A stretch of 30,290 nt of DNA from assembly GCA_964562985.1 (NCBI GenBank), contig CAZLWE010000041.1:1-30290 (forward strand), written 5' to 3'. Shown one piece after another: positions 21,995 through 29,636 of the stretch (within the stretch, counting starts at the first letter, position 1; the number at the start of each line of letters is the position of its first letter). The notes under the pieces are model-generated. The model was not told where the DNA came from and did not search any database. It saw nothing but the letters and a program-made list of their open reading frames with translations. Position numbers and translations under genes: made by a program. Source of the stretch: SHLQ01 sp964562985. Its GTDB lineage: Bacteria; Actinomycetota; Acidimicrobiia; Acidimicrobiales; SHLQ01.

Positions 21995-22851
21995 CTGTCG
22001 AGCGGTTCATCCACACATCTCGGGACCGTCTCTGGCACCCCGCTCTCGCCTCGGCGGCGGATCGTCACGGTCGCATCGTCGTGTGCGACCGGTGAGTTCT
22101 CGCAGTCGAGCACTTTGAAGTAGCCGATCAGAAGTTCGTCACCCATGCCGAACGCATCGACGTCGTGGAACACCGGCACAACTTCGCCAGTGACCTCTAA
22201 CGGCTCAAAGTCGTTGTCGATCTCCCACGAGGTGCCATCTACGGAACGCAATCGGTGCACCGTCACGTCGGGTTCGAAGCTGCGACGAATGCGTGCCAAC
22301 GCTCTGCTGATCCGCAACATGGCGTAGCCATCGTCGGTCTCGATCAGGTTGGAGTATTTGACCCACACGCCGCTTCCCTCAAAGCCAACTTCAGGCACCG
22401 ATACTTCGAGCGGCTCCCAGGCTCCCGTCGGGAGCGAGCGCAAGATCAGGGGCTCTCGAGCGTCGCCGTCTGCGGATAGAGCCAAGAACGTCCGTGCCCC
22501 GATGCCTGGTTCACGCACGACGCTGTTGAAGGTCAAAGGGTCGACAGGGGTGGTGGTTGTGGTCGTGGTTTCGTCGAGCGGCGGAACGGTACTCGCAGGC
22601 TGGGTGATGGGCGAAGTGCTTGGAGCGAGGCGTTGGGTGCCCGCTGCGGTTTGCCCAGCGTCGGGCTGCAAGGTTACTAGAGCGAGGGCGACCACCGTGA
22701 TGACGAACACCACGACCGCGGCGACGGTGAACGTCGGCGGTCGATGCTCGCGGCGAGGCGCCGAGGGGACCGGGGTCTCGGAATCGTCGAAGGTGACCCA
22801 CTCCGGATCGTCGGTCGCCAGCGGAGCATGGCGTGATCGCATGGAGTCCAC
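21991..22851 (-). CDS. Single-pass membrane protein of unknown function
   Basis: 286 codons from GTG at 22851 (ATG at 22842 is possible). The topology is clear: about 40 cytoplasmic residues, one helix (FTVAAVVVFVITVVALALVT, about 41-60), then a Ser/Thr/Pro linker with a poly-Thr run. An extracytoplasmic domain of about 180 residues follows, of possible beta-propeller style (LALSADGDAREPLILRSL, DGYAMLRISRALARIRR, LRSVDGTSWEIDNDFEP). Two cysteines in the last third (VLDCEN and PRCVDE) could form a disulfide. No family recognised. A TACACT -10 box lies 8 nt upstream of the GTG, suggesting leaderless transcription. Confidence 0.7.
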   Translation of the reverse strand: MDSMRSRHAPLATDDPEWVTFDDSETPVPSAPRREHRPPTFTVAAVVVFVITVVALALVTLQPDAGQTAAGTQRLAPSTSPITQPASTVPPLDETTTTTTTPVDPLTFNSVVREPGIGARTFLALSADGDAREPLILRSLPTGAWEPLEVSVPEVGFEGSGVWVKYSNLIETDDGYAMLRISRALARIRRSFEPDVTVHRLRSVDGTSWEIDNDFEPLEVTGEVVPVFHDVDAFGMGDELLIGYFKVLDCENSPVAHDDATVTIRRRGESGVPETVPRCVDEPLDS

Positions 22852-22859
22852 AAGGCACG

Positions 22860-22865
22860 AGTGTA
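22860..22865 (-). promoter_or_regulatory. -10 box TACACT of a probable leaderless promoter
   Basis: On the minus strand TACACT is followed by exactly 8 nt and the GTG start at 22851. The same TACACT-N8-GTG layout precedes the DUF3566 gene at 29620-29636. No convincing -35. Leaderless mRNAs starting at or next to GTG are common in actinobacteria. Confidence 0.45.
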
Positions 22866-22947
22866 TGCGAGAGCCTTCTGAGCCCTCGGCTCAAAGACGC
22901 CCCCGTCGGATCGAGTTGTCTACAGGAAAGAACCCGCCCGGCGGTGA

Positions 22948-24225
22948 TCAGCCAGCCCCGGCGCACCAGGCCAAGAGGTCACCGGAGTACACAGACGCTG
23001 TCGGGTTCGGAGAACAGAGGCTGCTCACATCGGCGACCGGAGGCGTTTCATCTCGAACGCCGAGGATATCGCCGAGAATGCCGAGGTCGTCCCCGATCAC
23101 ACGAACGTCGTAGTCGCCGGTGAGTCCAGCTCTATCGGCTGCCTCCTCGTGGGCACGATCAAAGTTGCCAGCCTCGTCGATGAGTCCGTTGTCGACCGCG
23201 TCGTCGGCGGTGAAGACACTGGCACCAAGTTCGCTGACGATTGTGGCCGGTGAGATTTCACGGTTGGTTGCGACGTGGTCGACGAACTGGTCATAGAGGC
23301 CGTCGGCGAGATTCTGGAACTCCTCTTGTTCCTCCGCGCTGAATTCGCGGAACGGATTACCGCCAGCGACCTTGCCCTCGCCTGCGGTGATAAAGAACTG
23401 ATCGATTCCGCCGGTGGTTGTGACGCCGCCTCCCAGCAGTCCGCCGTCGATGGCAACGACATCGGTGAACTGTTGGAACGGGCCGGTTCGGACGCCGATG
23501 GATCCGACGATTGCGCCGTCGGAGGCCACGATGTAGTCGGCGGGTGCCATCGCCCACATACCGCCCGATGCCGAGATTTCGGTGACGTGTGCGATGACCG
23601 GCTTTCCGGCCGCTTGAATGGCCTCGACGCCCTCGGAGATGCGAGCGGAACCGACTGGAGATCCTCCCGGGGTGTTGAGTCGGAGAATCACGGCATCGAC
23701 GTCGGGGTCTTCGGCTGCCGCCTCGAGTTGGCCTTGTATGGTGTCGCCTCCGGCGATCGCTCCTCCGAACGGACCGAGTCCGCCGCCGCCACCTTCAGCG
23801 AGGATGACGCCATTGACGTCAACGACGAGGACCACGTCGGATGCGCCATCGACGCCGTCGACGTGCTGGCTGAATGAGAGCGGGCCATCGTCGGCCGGCT
23901 GGCTTCCGAGCGCTGCCGCGCATCCTGCGACGAGACCAAAGAACAGCAAGCCGGCGAGCAGGAATCCAATAGGAGCCACCAATGAGGCCGTAATCGCACG
24001 ACCCAAGAACTGTTTATAGGTGAGACGCGCCTTGCCCTCCGGTGTGGGAGCTGGCTGCACGATCGGCTGTGCTGGGGGCGATGCCGGCGGTGGTGCCGGT
24101 TGGGTAGCGGCCGTGGGTTCGGAATTTGGCGTGGCCTGGCTCGGCGGCGGCGTTGGTTCGATTGGCGGTGTCGCGGGTTGTCCCGGTGGAGGCGTTGGTT
24201 GACCGGGTTCTATCGGCGTCGTCAT
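22948..24225 (-). CDS. sppA: Signal peptide peptidase SppA, S49 family
   Basis: About 425 residues. A long proline-rich cytoplasmic tail (1-65) leads to a membrane helix at about 82-107 and a single S49 protease domain facing outward, the short SppA type. The oxyanion region reads AVILRLNTPGGSPVGSARIS. The nucleophile is Ser221 in EISASGGMWAMAPADYIVAS, and GSIGVRTG follows. Lys286 in TAGEGKVAGGNPFREFS sits where the catalytic Lys of Bacillus-type SppA lies, with a slightly longer intervening loop (GGLLGGGVTTTGG). It cleaves leftover signal peptides or membrane proteins. GTG at 24228 is immediately followed by ATG at 24225. A small upstream gene ends 8-11 nt before, so they are likely co-transcribed. 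Confidence 0.92.
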   Translation of the reverse strand: MTTPIEPGQPTPPPGQPATPPIEPTPPPSQATPNSEPTAATQPAPPPASPPAQPIVQPAPTPEGKARLTYKQFLGRAITASLVAPIGFLLAGLLFFGLVAGCAAALGSQPADDGPLSFSQHVDGVDGASDVVLVVDVNGVILAEGGGGGLGPFGGAIAGGDTIQGQLEAAAEDPDVDAVILRLNTPGGSPVGSARISEGVEAIQAAGKPVIAHVTEISASGGMWAMAPADYIVASDGAIVGSIGVRTGPFQQFTDVVAIDGGLLGGGVTTTGGIDQFFITAGEGKVAGGNPFREFSAEEQEEFQNLADGLYDQFVDHVATNREISPATIVSELGASVFTADDAVDNGLIDEAGNFDRAHEEAADRAGLTGDYDVRVIGDDLGILGDILGVRDETPPVADVSSLCSPNPTASVYSGDLLAWCAGAG

Positions 24226-24235
24226 CACCTCGACA

Positions 24236-24469
24236 CTAGTCGGGGCGCAGCGTTGGGATGACGCAGCGCACGCGAGGGCTCACCAACCATCGCGCGGATG
24301 CCAAGTGCACGAAGTGGTCGCAATGGGCGTTGTAGCGCTCTTCCATTTTCTCCAAGCGGGCCGTCGTATCGGTGGTTTCACCGCTTGGCCACACGAGTTC
24401 CCACAACATCGCACATCGCAATTTGTCATCGTCGGAGACGTCGCTCCAGGCCATCGTCGTGGTGTACAC
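24236..24469 (-). CDS. Small hypothetical protein upstream of sppA
   Basis: 72 codons from ATG at 24454, or 77 from GTG at 24469. Sequence MAWSDVSDDDKLRCAMLWE then LEKMEERYNAHCDHFVHLAS has plausible soluble-protein composition with a predicted helical centre, and the minus-strand frame looks better than the overlapping plus-strand frames. No family recognised and no membrane segment. It ends 8-11 nt before the sppA start and is divergent from gyrB. No clear ribosome site. Confidence 0.5.
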   Translation of the reverse strand: MYTTTMAWSDVSDDDKLRCAMLWELVWPSGETTDTTARLEKMEERYNAHCDHFVHLASARWLVSPRVRCVIPTLRPD

Positions 24470-24534
24470 CCAGGCGACGCTACCGGCTCTGGCAACCGGC
24501 TGGGATGGGGAGTGGCACCCACGAGAAATCAGCC

Positions 24535-24543
24535 TGTGGATAA
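24535..24543 (-). promoter_or_regulatory. Perfect DnaA box upstream of gyrB
   Basis: TGTGGATAA is the exact complement of consensus TTATCCACA. It lies 30 bp upstream of the putative gyrB -35. No second perfect box or AT-rich unwinding region is nearby, so it is not an origin; it may allow DnaA to influence gyrB or titrate DnaA. A chance match is possible. Confidence 0.4.
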
Positions 24544-24572
24544 CTTTCGAGAATCCCGTTGCTCTCGGGCCG

Positions 24573-24601
24573 TTGTCACACCCGATCTGGTAGACTTACA
24601 T
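24573..24601 (+). promoter_or_regulatory. Candidate gyrB promoter
   Basis: TTGTCA (24573-24578), 17 nt, TTACAT (24596-24601); an overlapping alternative -10 is TAGACT at 24591-24596. The predicted start near 24608 leaves a 5' leader of about 70 nt ahead of the gyrB GTG. Confidence 0.4.
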
Positions 24602-24677
24602 CGTCGTAATTCCCATATTTTTCACGGTCGTAGGGGCCTTGGGTTGGGGCTGAGGAACTGCGACGGAAGGAGATGTC

Positions 24678-26621
24678 GTGGCCGATTCACCGGACTCGTA
24701 CGGCGCGGAGAACATCACAGTCCTCGAGGGGCTCGAAGCCGTGCGCAAGCGGCCGGGTATGTATATCGGCTCCACCGGCCCGCAGGGCCTGCATCACCTG
24801 GTGTACGAGGTCGTCGACAACTCCGTTGATGAGGCGATGGCCGGGCACTGCTCCATCATCAGCGTCGTCATCCATGAGGACGGCTCGGCCGAGGTGCAAG
24901 ACGACGGTCGCGGCATCCCGGTAGGCGAGCACCCCAAATACGAAGGCATGTCGGCTGCTGAGGTTGTGATGACCGTGCTTCACGCCGGAGGCAAGTTTGG
25001 CGGTGGCGGCTACAAGGTTTCGGGTGGCCTGCACGGTGTTGGTATCTCGGTGGTCAACGCGCTCAGCAAGAGCGTGCAGGTCCAGATCGACCGCGACGGC
25101 AACCACCACTACATGGACTTCGAAAAGGGCGGCAACGTCAAGACGAAGCTCGAGGTCCGCGGTGACGCCCCGGACAGCCGCACCGGCACCACCGTTCGCT
25201 TCTGGCCTGACGACACCATCTTCGAAGAGGTCGACTTCCGAGCTCAAACCTTGCTCGACCGATTCCAAATGATGGCGTTCCTCAATCGCGGTCTTCGGAT
25301 CCGGTTCCAGGACCTCCGTCGCGACGAACCGCATGAAGAAGCCGACGAGGATGGCTGGATCGAGTTCCACTACGAAGGCGGCATCATCGACTTCGTGCGC
25401 CACGTAAACGCAGCCAAGGAATCGCTGTTTGCGAAGGTTGGCTACTACGAAGTCCAAGAAGAAGACCAAGAGGTTGAGATCGCGTTCCAGTGGAACACCG
25501 GCTTCAACGCGGATGGCCTCCACAGCTTCGCCAACGGCATCACCACCGGCGGCGGCGGAATGCACGAGACCGGATTTCGGTCCGCGCTCACCCGCACGAT
25601 CAACGCCTACGGCCATGGCAAGAACCTGTTGAAAGAATCCGAGACGTTGAGCGGCGACGATGTCCGCGAAGGTCTCACCGCCATCATCTCGGTCCGTCTG
25701 CAGGACCCGCAGTTCGAAGGGCAGACCAAAGACAAGCTCGGCAACGTCTCGGTTCGTTCCATGGTCGAGAAGGCCACCAACGAAAAGCTCGCCGAGTGGC
25801 TCGAAGAGAACCCAGCCGAGGGCAAGGCCATCATCAACAAAGCCATTGCTGCCCAGCGGGCTCGTGAAGCCGCTCGCGCGGCTCGCGACACCATCCGAAA
25901 CAAGACCGCTCTCGACGGCGCAGGTATGCCCGAGAAGCTCAAAGACTGCTCCAGCAAGGATCCACGGGAACGAGAGCTGTTCATCGTGGAGGGTGACTCC
26001 GCGGGCGGCTCTGCTGTCGAAGCCCGCGACCCCAAGACGATGGCGATCTTGCCGATCCGCGGCAAGATCCTGAACGTCGAACGAGCCCGCATCGACAAGA
26101 TGCTCAAGAACAACGAAGTGCAAACGCTCACCCAGGCGATCGGTGCTGGCATTGGCGAAGAATTCGATATCGAGAAGATCCGCTACCACAAGGTGATTCT
26201 GCTAGCCGACGCAGACGTCGACGGCAGCCACATCCGCACACTCCTACTCACCTTCTTCTTCCGCCAAATGCGTGAGCTCGTCGAGAACAACCATGTGTAC
26301 ATCGCACAGCCGCCTCTCTATTCGACGACGGTGGGTAAGAACAAGGTCTATCTCAAAGACGACCGCGAGAAGGACACCTTCATGGAGGCCAACCCGAAGC
26401 ACAAGAAGGACTTCCAGCGTCTGAAAGGTCTCGGCGAAATGCAGTGGGAAGAGCTCGCTGAAACGACAATGAACCGGGGCGACCGTACGCTGTTGCAGGT
26501 CTCCGTAGAACAAGCGGCCATGGCCGACGAAGTGTTCTCCACGTTGATGGGTGAAGACGTGCAACGCCGAAAGCACTTCATCCAGACGAACGCCAAAGAC
26601 GTTCGCTTCTTGGACATCTAG
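24678..26621 (+). CDS. gyrB: DNA gyrase subunit B
   Basis: ATPase subunit of gyrase, 647 residues. GHKL ATPase motifs are complete: YEVVDNSVDEA (Glu44 region), DDGRGIPV (75-82), GGKFGGGGYKVSGGLHGVG (104-122). The transducer domain covers about 220-400. The Toprim domain has EGDSAGGSA (about 437-445), PIRGKILNVE and the metal triad DADVDGSHI (about 510). The C-terminal tail has GLGEMQWEELAETTM, and the length is the short actinobacterial/Gram-positive type without the E. coli insertion. Start GTG at 24678 follows AAGGAG by about 6 nt; an ATG at 24673 is out of frame. Followed 18 bp later by gyrA. Confidence 0.98.
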   Translation: MADSPDSYGAENITVLEGLEAVRKRPGMYIGSTGPQGLHHLVYEVVDNSVDEAMAGHCSIISVVIHEDGSAEVQDDGRGIPVGEHPKYEGMSAAEVVMTVLHAGGKFGGGGYKVSGGLHGVGISVVNALSKSVQVQIDRDGNHHYMDFEKGGNVKTKLEVRGDAPDSRTGTTVRFWPDDTIFEEVDFRAQTLLDRFQMMAFLNRGLRIRFQDLRRDEPHEEADEDGWIEFHYEGGIIDFVRHVNAAKESLFAKVGYYEVQEEDQEVEIAFQWNTGFNADGLHSFANGITTGGGGMHETGFRSALTRTINAYGHGKNLLKESETLSGDDVREGLTAIISVRLQDPQFEGQTKDKLGNVSVRSMVEKATNEKLAEWLEENPAEGKAIINKAIAAQRAREAARAARDTIRNKTALDGAGMPEKLKDCSSKDPRERELFIVEGDSAGGSAVEARDPKTMAILPIRGKILNVERARIDKMLKNNEVQTLTQAIGAGIGEEFDIEKIRYHKVILLADADVDGSHIRTLLLTFFFRQMRELVENNHVYIAQPPLYSTTVGKNKVYLKDDREKDTFMEANPKHKKDFQRLKGLGEMQWEELAETTMNRGDRTLLQVSVEQAAMADEVFSTLMGEDVQRRKHFIQTNAKDVRFLDI

Positions 26622-26639
26622 GACGAGGGGGAGACACAC

Positions 26640-29159
26640 ATGTCTGACATAACCAGTTCCGACGGTCCCGAATTTGCGATCGAACCGATCGACATTCAAG
26701 AGGAGATGGAGCGCTCCTTCCTCGACTACGCGATGTCGGTCATCGTGTCGCGCGCCCTACCCGATGTCCGCGACGGATTGAAGCCTGTCCATCGTCGAAT
26801 TCTCTGGGGCATGAACGAGCTCAACGCGAACCCCGATCGCCCGACGATGAAGTCGGCTCGAGTCACCGGCGAGGTCATGGGTAAGTACCACCCCCACGGC
26901 GACTCGGCGATCTACGACGCGCTCGTTCGCATGGCGCAGGACTTCTCGATGCGCCATCGTCTGATCGAACCACAAGGAAACTTCGGTCGTCCGGACTTCA
27001 AGGCAGCAGCACCCCGATACACGGAGTGTCGCCTCGACCCGCTCTCGCTCAAGTTGCTCGCCGACATCGATGAGAACACCGTCGACTTCGTCGACAACTA
27101 TTCCGGCGAGTTCCGCGAACCTGAGGTGTTGCCAGCCCGATTCCCGAACCTGCTGGTCAACGGCAGCCAAGGCATCGCCGTTGGTATGGCGACGAACATC
27201 CCGCCGCACAACCTCGGTGAGATCATCGACGCGACTATCCACCTGATCGACAACCCGGACGCCGAGCCTGGCGATCTGATGCAGTTCGTCAAGGGTCCCG
27301 ACTTTCCGACCGGAGGGCTCATCATGGGTCGAGCCGGTATTGCAGACGCCTATCGCACCGGCAAGGGCAGCATCAAGATGCGAGCCAAGGCCGAAATCGT
27401 CGAGGGCAAGACCAACGACAAGATTGTCATCACGGAGTTGCCCTATCAGGTGACGCCAAACGCCGTCATCAACAAGATGAAGGAACTGCTCGCCAGCAAG
27501 GAGATCGACGGCATCGCCGACATCAATGACTCTTCGGGTCAGGGCGAAACCAACCTTGAGATCAAGCTGAAGCGCGACGCTCCGGCACTCGTCGTGCTCA
27601 ACAACCTGTACAAGCGCACCCCGTTGCAGACGAGCTTCGGCATGAATGCGGTCGCCCTCGTCGACGGCGTGCCACGCACGCTCAACCTGCGCGAGATGTT
27701 GGTGCCCTACATCAAGCACCAGGTCGAGGTCATCACCCGCCGCAGCCAGTTCAGACTCGAGAAGGCAAAGGCGCGGGCGCACATTGTCGAGGGCTTGATC
27801 AAGGCGCTCGACTTGATCGACGAAATCATCGCAGCGATTCGAGCATCCGAGGATCGCCCAGCGGCGCTCACTGCGCTGATGGACAAGCCCTTCGAGTTCT
27901 CCGAACTACAGGCAGGTCACATCCTCGACATGCAACTCGGTCGGTTGACCCGCCTCGGTCGAGCCAAGCTCGAAGAGGAGATGGAAGAGCTGAAAGCGAC
28001 GATCGCCGACCTCGAAGCAATCCTTAACGACGAAGACCGTTTGAACACGGTCATCAAGGAGCAGCTACTCGAGGTTAAAGCCGACGACGCAGACCCTCGC
28101 CGCTCCGAGCTGGTCCATGATCCGGGCGAGATCAATATCGAAGACCTGATCGACGATGAAGACCTCGTCTTCACCATGTCGGCCGGTGGCTACGTCAAGA
28201 CGATGTCGATCGACGAGTTTCGCATTCAAGGCCGCGGCGGCCGTGGAGTCGCCGGCGCGAACCTCAAAGAAGACGACTACGTAGACACGATGCTCCACAC
28301 GACGGCGCACGCCTACCTGCTGTTCTTTAGCAACCGCGGCAAGGTCTACCGCCTGAAAGCTCACCAGATTCCAATGGTGAGTCGCACCGCGCGCGGCACG
28401 GCGTTGGTGAACCTGCTTCAGCTGCAGCCCGAAGAGAAGATCCTCGCCATCATCGATACGCGCGACTACGAGACCAACCGGTACCTGTTCTTCGCAACGA
28501 AGCTCGGACGGGTCAAGAAGACCCAGTTCAACGCGTACGACTCGAACTTGAAGGCCGGCCTTATCGCCATCAAGTTGAACGACGGTGATGAATTGGTCGA
28601 CGTGATTCCGTTGAACGACAGCCAGGACGTATTCCTTGTCTCGAAGAACGGCCAGACCATTCGCTTCGACGAAGAACAGGTTCGAGCCATGGGACGTACG
28701 GCCGCCGGCGTTCGAGGCATGAAGTTCCGCGACGGCGATCATCTCGTCGCCTGCGCACGAGAACAGGAGGACACTCGCCTCCTCATCATCACGAGCGAGG
28801 GTTACGGCAAGCAGTCCGAGCTCGATGAGTATCCGATTAAGGGCCGAGGCGGTCTCGGTGTCCGGGGCATCAAGGTCAATGAGAAAAAGGGCGAAGTCGT
28901 CGCAGCATTCATGGTCGCCGAGGGCGAGGAGATCATCCTCATTGGTGACGGCGGCACGCTCATTCGAACCGCCGTCGACGACATCTCGGTGCAAGGCCGC
29001 AGTGCGTCGGGCGTGCGGGTCATGAACGTCAACGATGGCCATCATGTCGCTGCGGTCGCGCGAGTTCTTGCATCAGACGAGGACGAGGACGACGAAATCC
29101 TCGAAACGGGTGCAGACGAACAAGCGGAGACGGAGACGTCCGACGACGAATCCGAGTAG
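26640..29159 (+). CDS. gyrA: DNA gyrase subunit A
   Basis: Breakage-reunion subunit, 839 residues, start ATG 26640 after GGGGGAG. The winged-helix region contains KYHPHGDSAIYDALVRMAQ with Ser89 and Asp93 at the two main quinolone-resistance positions, the E. coli-like sensitive type. Catalytic Tyr127 sits in AAAPRYTECRL. The loop before it (GNFGRPDFKAAAPRYTE) departs from the common GNFGS.DGD.AAAMRYTE by one residue fewer and loss of the GD pair. Coiled-coil and C-gate follow. The C-terminal six-bladed wrapping domain has a GyrA box QGRGGRG, one change from QRRGGRG. The tail is strongly acidic (SDEDEDDEILETGADE...), as in enzymes where the tail tunes supercoiling. Confidence 0.98.
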   Translation: MSDITSSDGPEFAIEPIDIQEEMERSFLDYAMSVIVSRALPDVRDGLKPVHRRILWGMNELNANPDRPTMKSARVTGEVMGKYHPHGDSAIYDALVRMAQDFSMRHRLIEPQGNFGRPDFKAAAPRYTECRLDPLSLKLLADIDENTVDFVDNYSGEFREPEVLPARFPNLLVNGSQGIAVGMATNIPPHNLGEIIDATIHLIDNPDAEPGDLMQFVKGPDFPTGGLIMGRAGIADAYRTGKGSIKMRAKAEIVEGKTNDKIVITELPYQVTPNAVINKMKELLASKEIDGIADINDSSGQGETNLEIKLKRDAPALVVLNNLYKRTPLQTSFGMNAVALVDGVPRTLNLREMLVPYIKHQVEVITRRSQFRLEKAKARAHIVEGLIKALDLIDEIIAAIRASEDRPAALTALMDKPFEFSELQAGHILDMQLGRLTRLGRAKLEEEMEELKATIADLEAILNDEDRLNTVIKEQLLEVKADDADPRRSELVHDPGEINIEDLIDDEDLVFTMSAGGYVKTMSIDEFRIQGRGGRGVAGANLKEDDYVDTMLHTTAHAYLLFFSNRGKVYRLKAHQIPMVSRTARGTALVNLLQLQPEEKILAIIDTRDYETNRYLFFATKLGRVKKTQFNAYDSNLKAGLIAIKLNDGDELVDVIPLNDSQDVFLVSKNGQTIRFDEEQVRAMGRTAAGVRGMKFRDGDHLVACAREQEDTRLLIITSEGYGKQSELDEYPIKGRGGLGVRGIKVNEKKGEVVAAFMVAEGEEIILIGDGGTLIRTAVDDISVQGRSASGVRVMNVNDGHHVAAVARVLASDEDEDDEILETGADEQAETETSDDESE

Positions 29160-29183
29160 GGTCGTCCTAAGGCAATCAACTCG

Positions 29184-29248
29184 CCCCACTTCCCCGCCCC
29201 CACTTCCCCCATGTCGGACACTCCGACGATTCGAGAAGAAGGAAGTGG
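29184..29248 (+). promoter_or_regulatory. Duplicated anti-Shine-Dalgarno motif upstream of the TadE-like gene
   Basis: CCACTTCC occurs twice (29186-29193 and 29200-29207) in a C-rich tract with 14-nt period. Both are exact complements of GGAAGTGG at 29241-29248, which contains the ribosome site 3 nt before the ATG at 29252. Either copy could pair with and hide the ribosome site, giving two exclusive hairpins. Translational control is inferred from sequence only. Confidence 0.45.
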
Positions 29249-29251
29249 AAC

Positions 29252-29542
29252 ATGGGTGCATGGACGGCGATTGGTGCCGTGGCGATCTCGGGGACAATAG
29301 CCATTGGCGTAGCGGCGGTGGGCGAAGCCGCCCACGATGCAGCCGTAGCTCGATCCGCAGCTGACGCAGCCGCGCTCGCGGGTGCGGCTGCTGGGTCCGA
29401 CGCGGCCGCACAGGCGGCCCAGATCAATGGGGCTCAGCTGGTCTCGATAGAGATCCAAGGGGCGACTACCCGCGTCGTCGTCGTGGTTAAAGGGGTGGAG
29501 GCCGACGCAGCCGCTGAGCGGTTGCTCATCCCCGTGTCATAG
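29252..29542 (+). CDS. Small TadE/Flp-like membrane protein
   Basis: 96 residues, start ATG at 29252 after GAAGGAAG. One N-terminal helix (AIGAVAISGTIAIGVAAVG, about 7-25), then an Ala-rich helix with the TadE-like pattern ARSAADAAALAGAAAG and a small beta domain INGAQLVSIEIQGATTRVVV. This resembles the short secretion-neighbourhood TadE-like proteins of actinobacteria (Rv3654c-like), which accompany tad pilus loci, but no tad genes are visible here. Role unknown. It lies 92 bp after gyrA, is possibly read through from it, and may be controlled by RNA pairing over its ribosome site. Confidence 0.7.
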   Translation: MGAWTAIGAVAISGTIAIGVAAVGEAAHDAAVARSAADAAALAGAAAGSDAAAQAAQINGAQLVSIEIQGATTRVVVVVKGVEADAAAERLLIPVS

Positions 29543-29543
29543 A

Positions 29544-29562
29544 CACCCGTTTGGGTGCTTTC
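29544..29562 (+). terminator. Short hairpin after the TadE-like gene
   Basis: CACCC (29544-29548) and GGGTG (29553-29557) with a GTTT loop, followed by CTTTC. It begins right after the stop codon. The stem is only 5 bp, so it is a weak intrinsic terminator candidate for the gyrBA-TadE transcript. Confidence 0.45.
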
Positions 29563-29619
29563 GACCCCTCGTTGACCAGATCCATCGAAGGGCGCATCGC
29601 TCTACGCTGCCGGATCGAA

Positions 29620-29636
29620 TACACTCACAGACTGTG
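29620..29636 (+). promoter_or_regulatory. Leaderless-type promoter of the DUF3566 gene
   Basis: TACACT at 29620-29625 stands 8 nt before the GTG start at 29634-29636, predicting a transcript that begins at or within a few bases of the start codon. No ribosome site precedes the GTG and no good -35 is seen. The same arrangement precedes the membrane protein gene starting at 22851. Confidence 0.5.

Noticed and set aside
24535..24677. Possible oriC upstream of gyrB
   Set aside because: Only one perfect DnaA box, no AT-rich unwinding element and no dnaA or dnaN adjacent.
24305..24829. Plus-strand frame running across the gyrB promoter into gyrB
   Set aside because: It overlaps the certain gyrB start out of frame and crosses the promoter region. 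The minus-strand small ORF is more plausible.
24687..26189. A 500-codon open frame antisense to gyrB
   Set aside because: It lies wholly inside a certain gyrB gene. Long antisense frames arise readily in GC-rich coding DNA, and its translation matches no family.
26757..29045. Long minus-strand open frames inside gyrA (26757-27782 and 28065-29045)
   Set aside because: Codon-aligned shadows of gyrA with no ribosome site and no recognisable domains.
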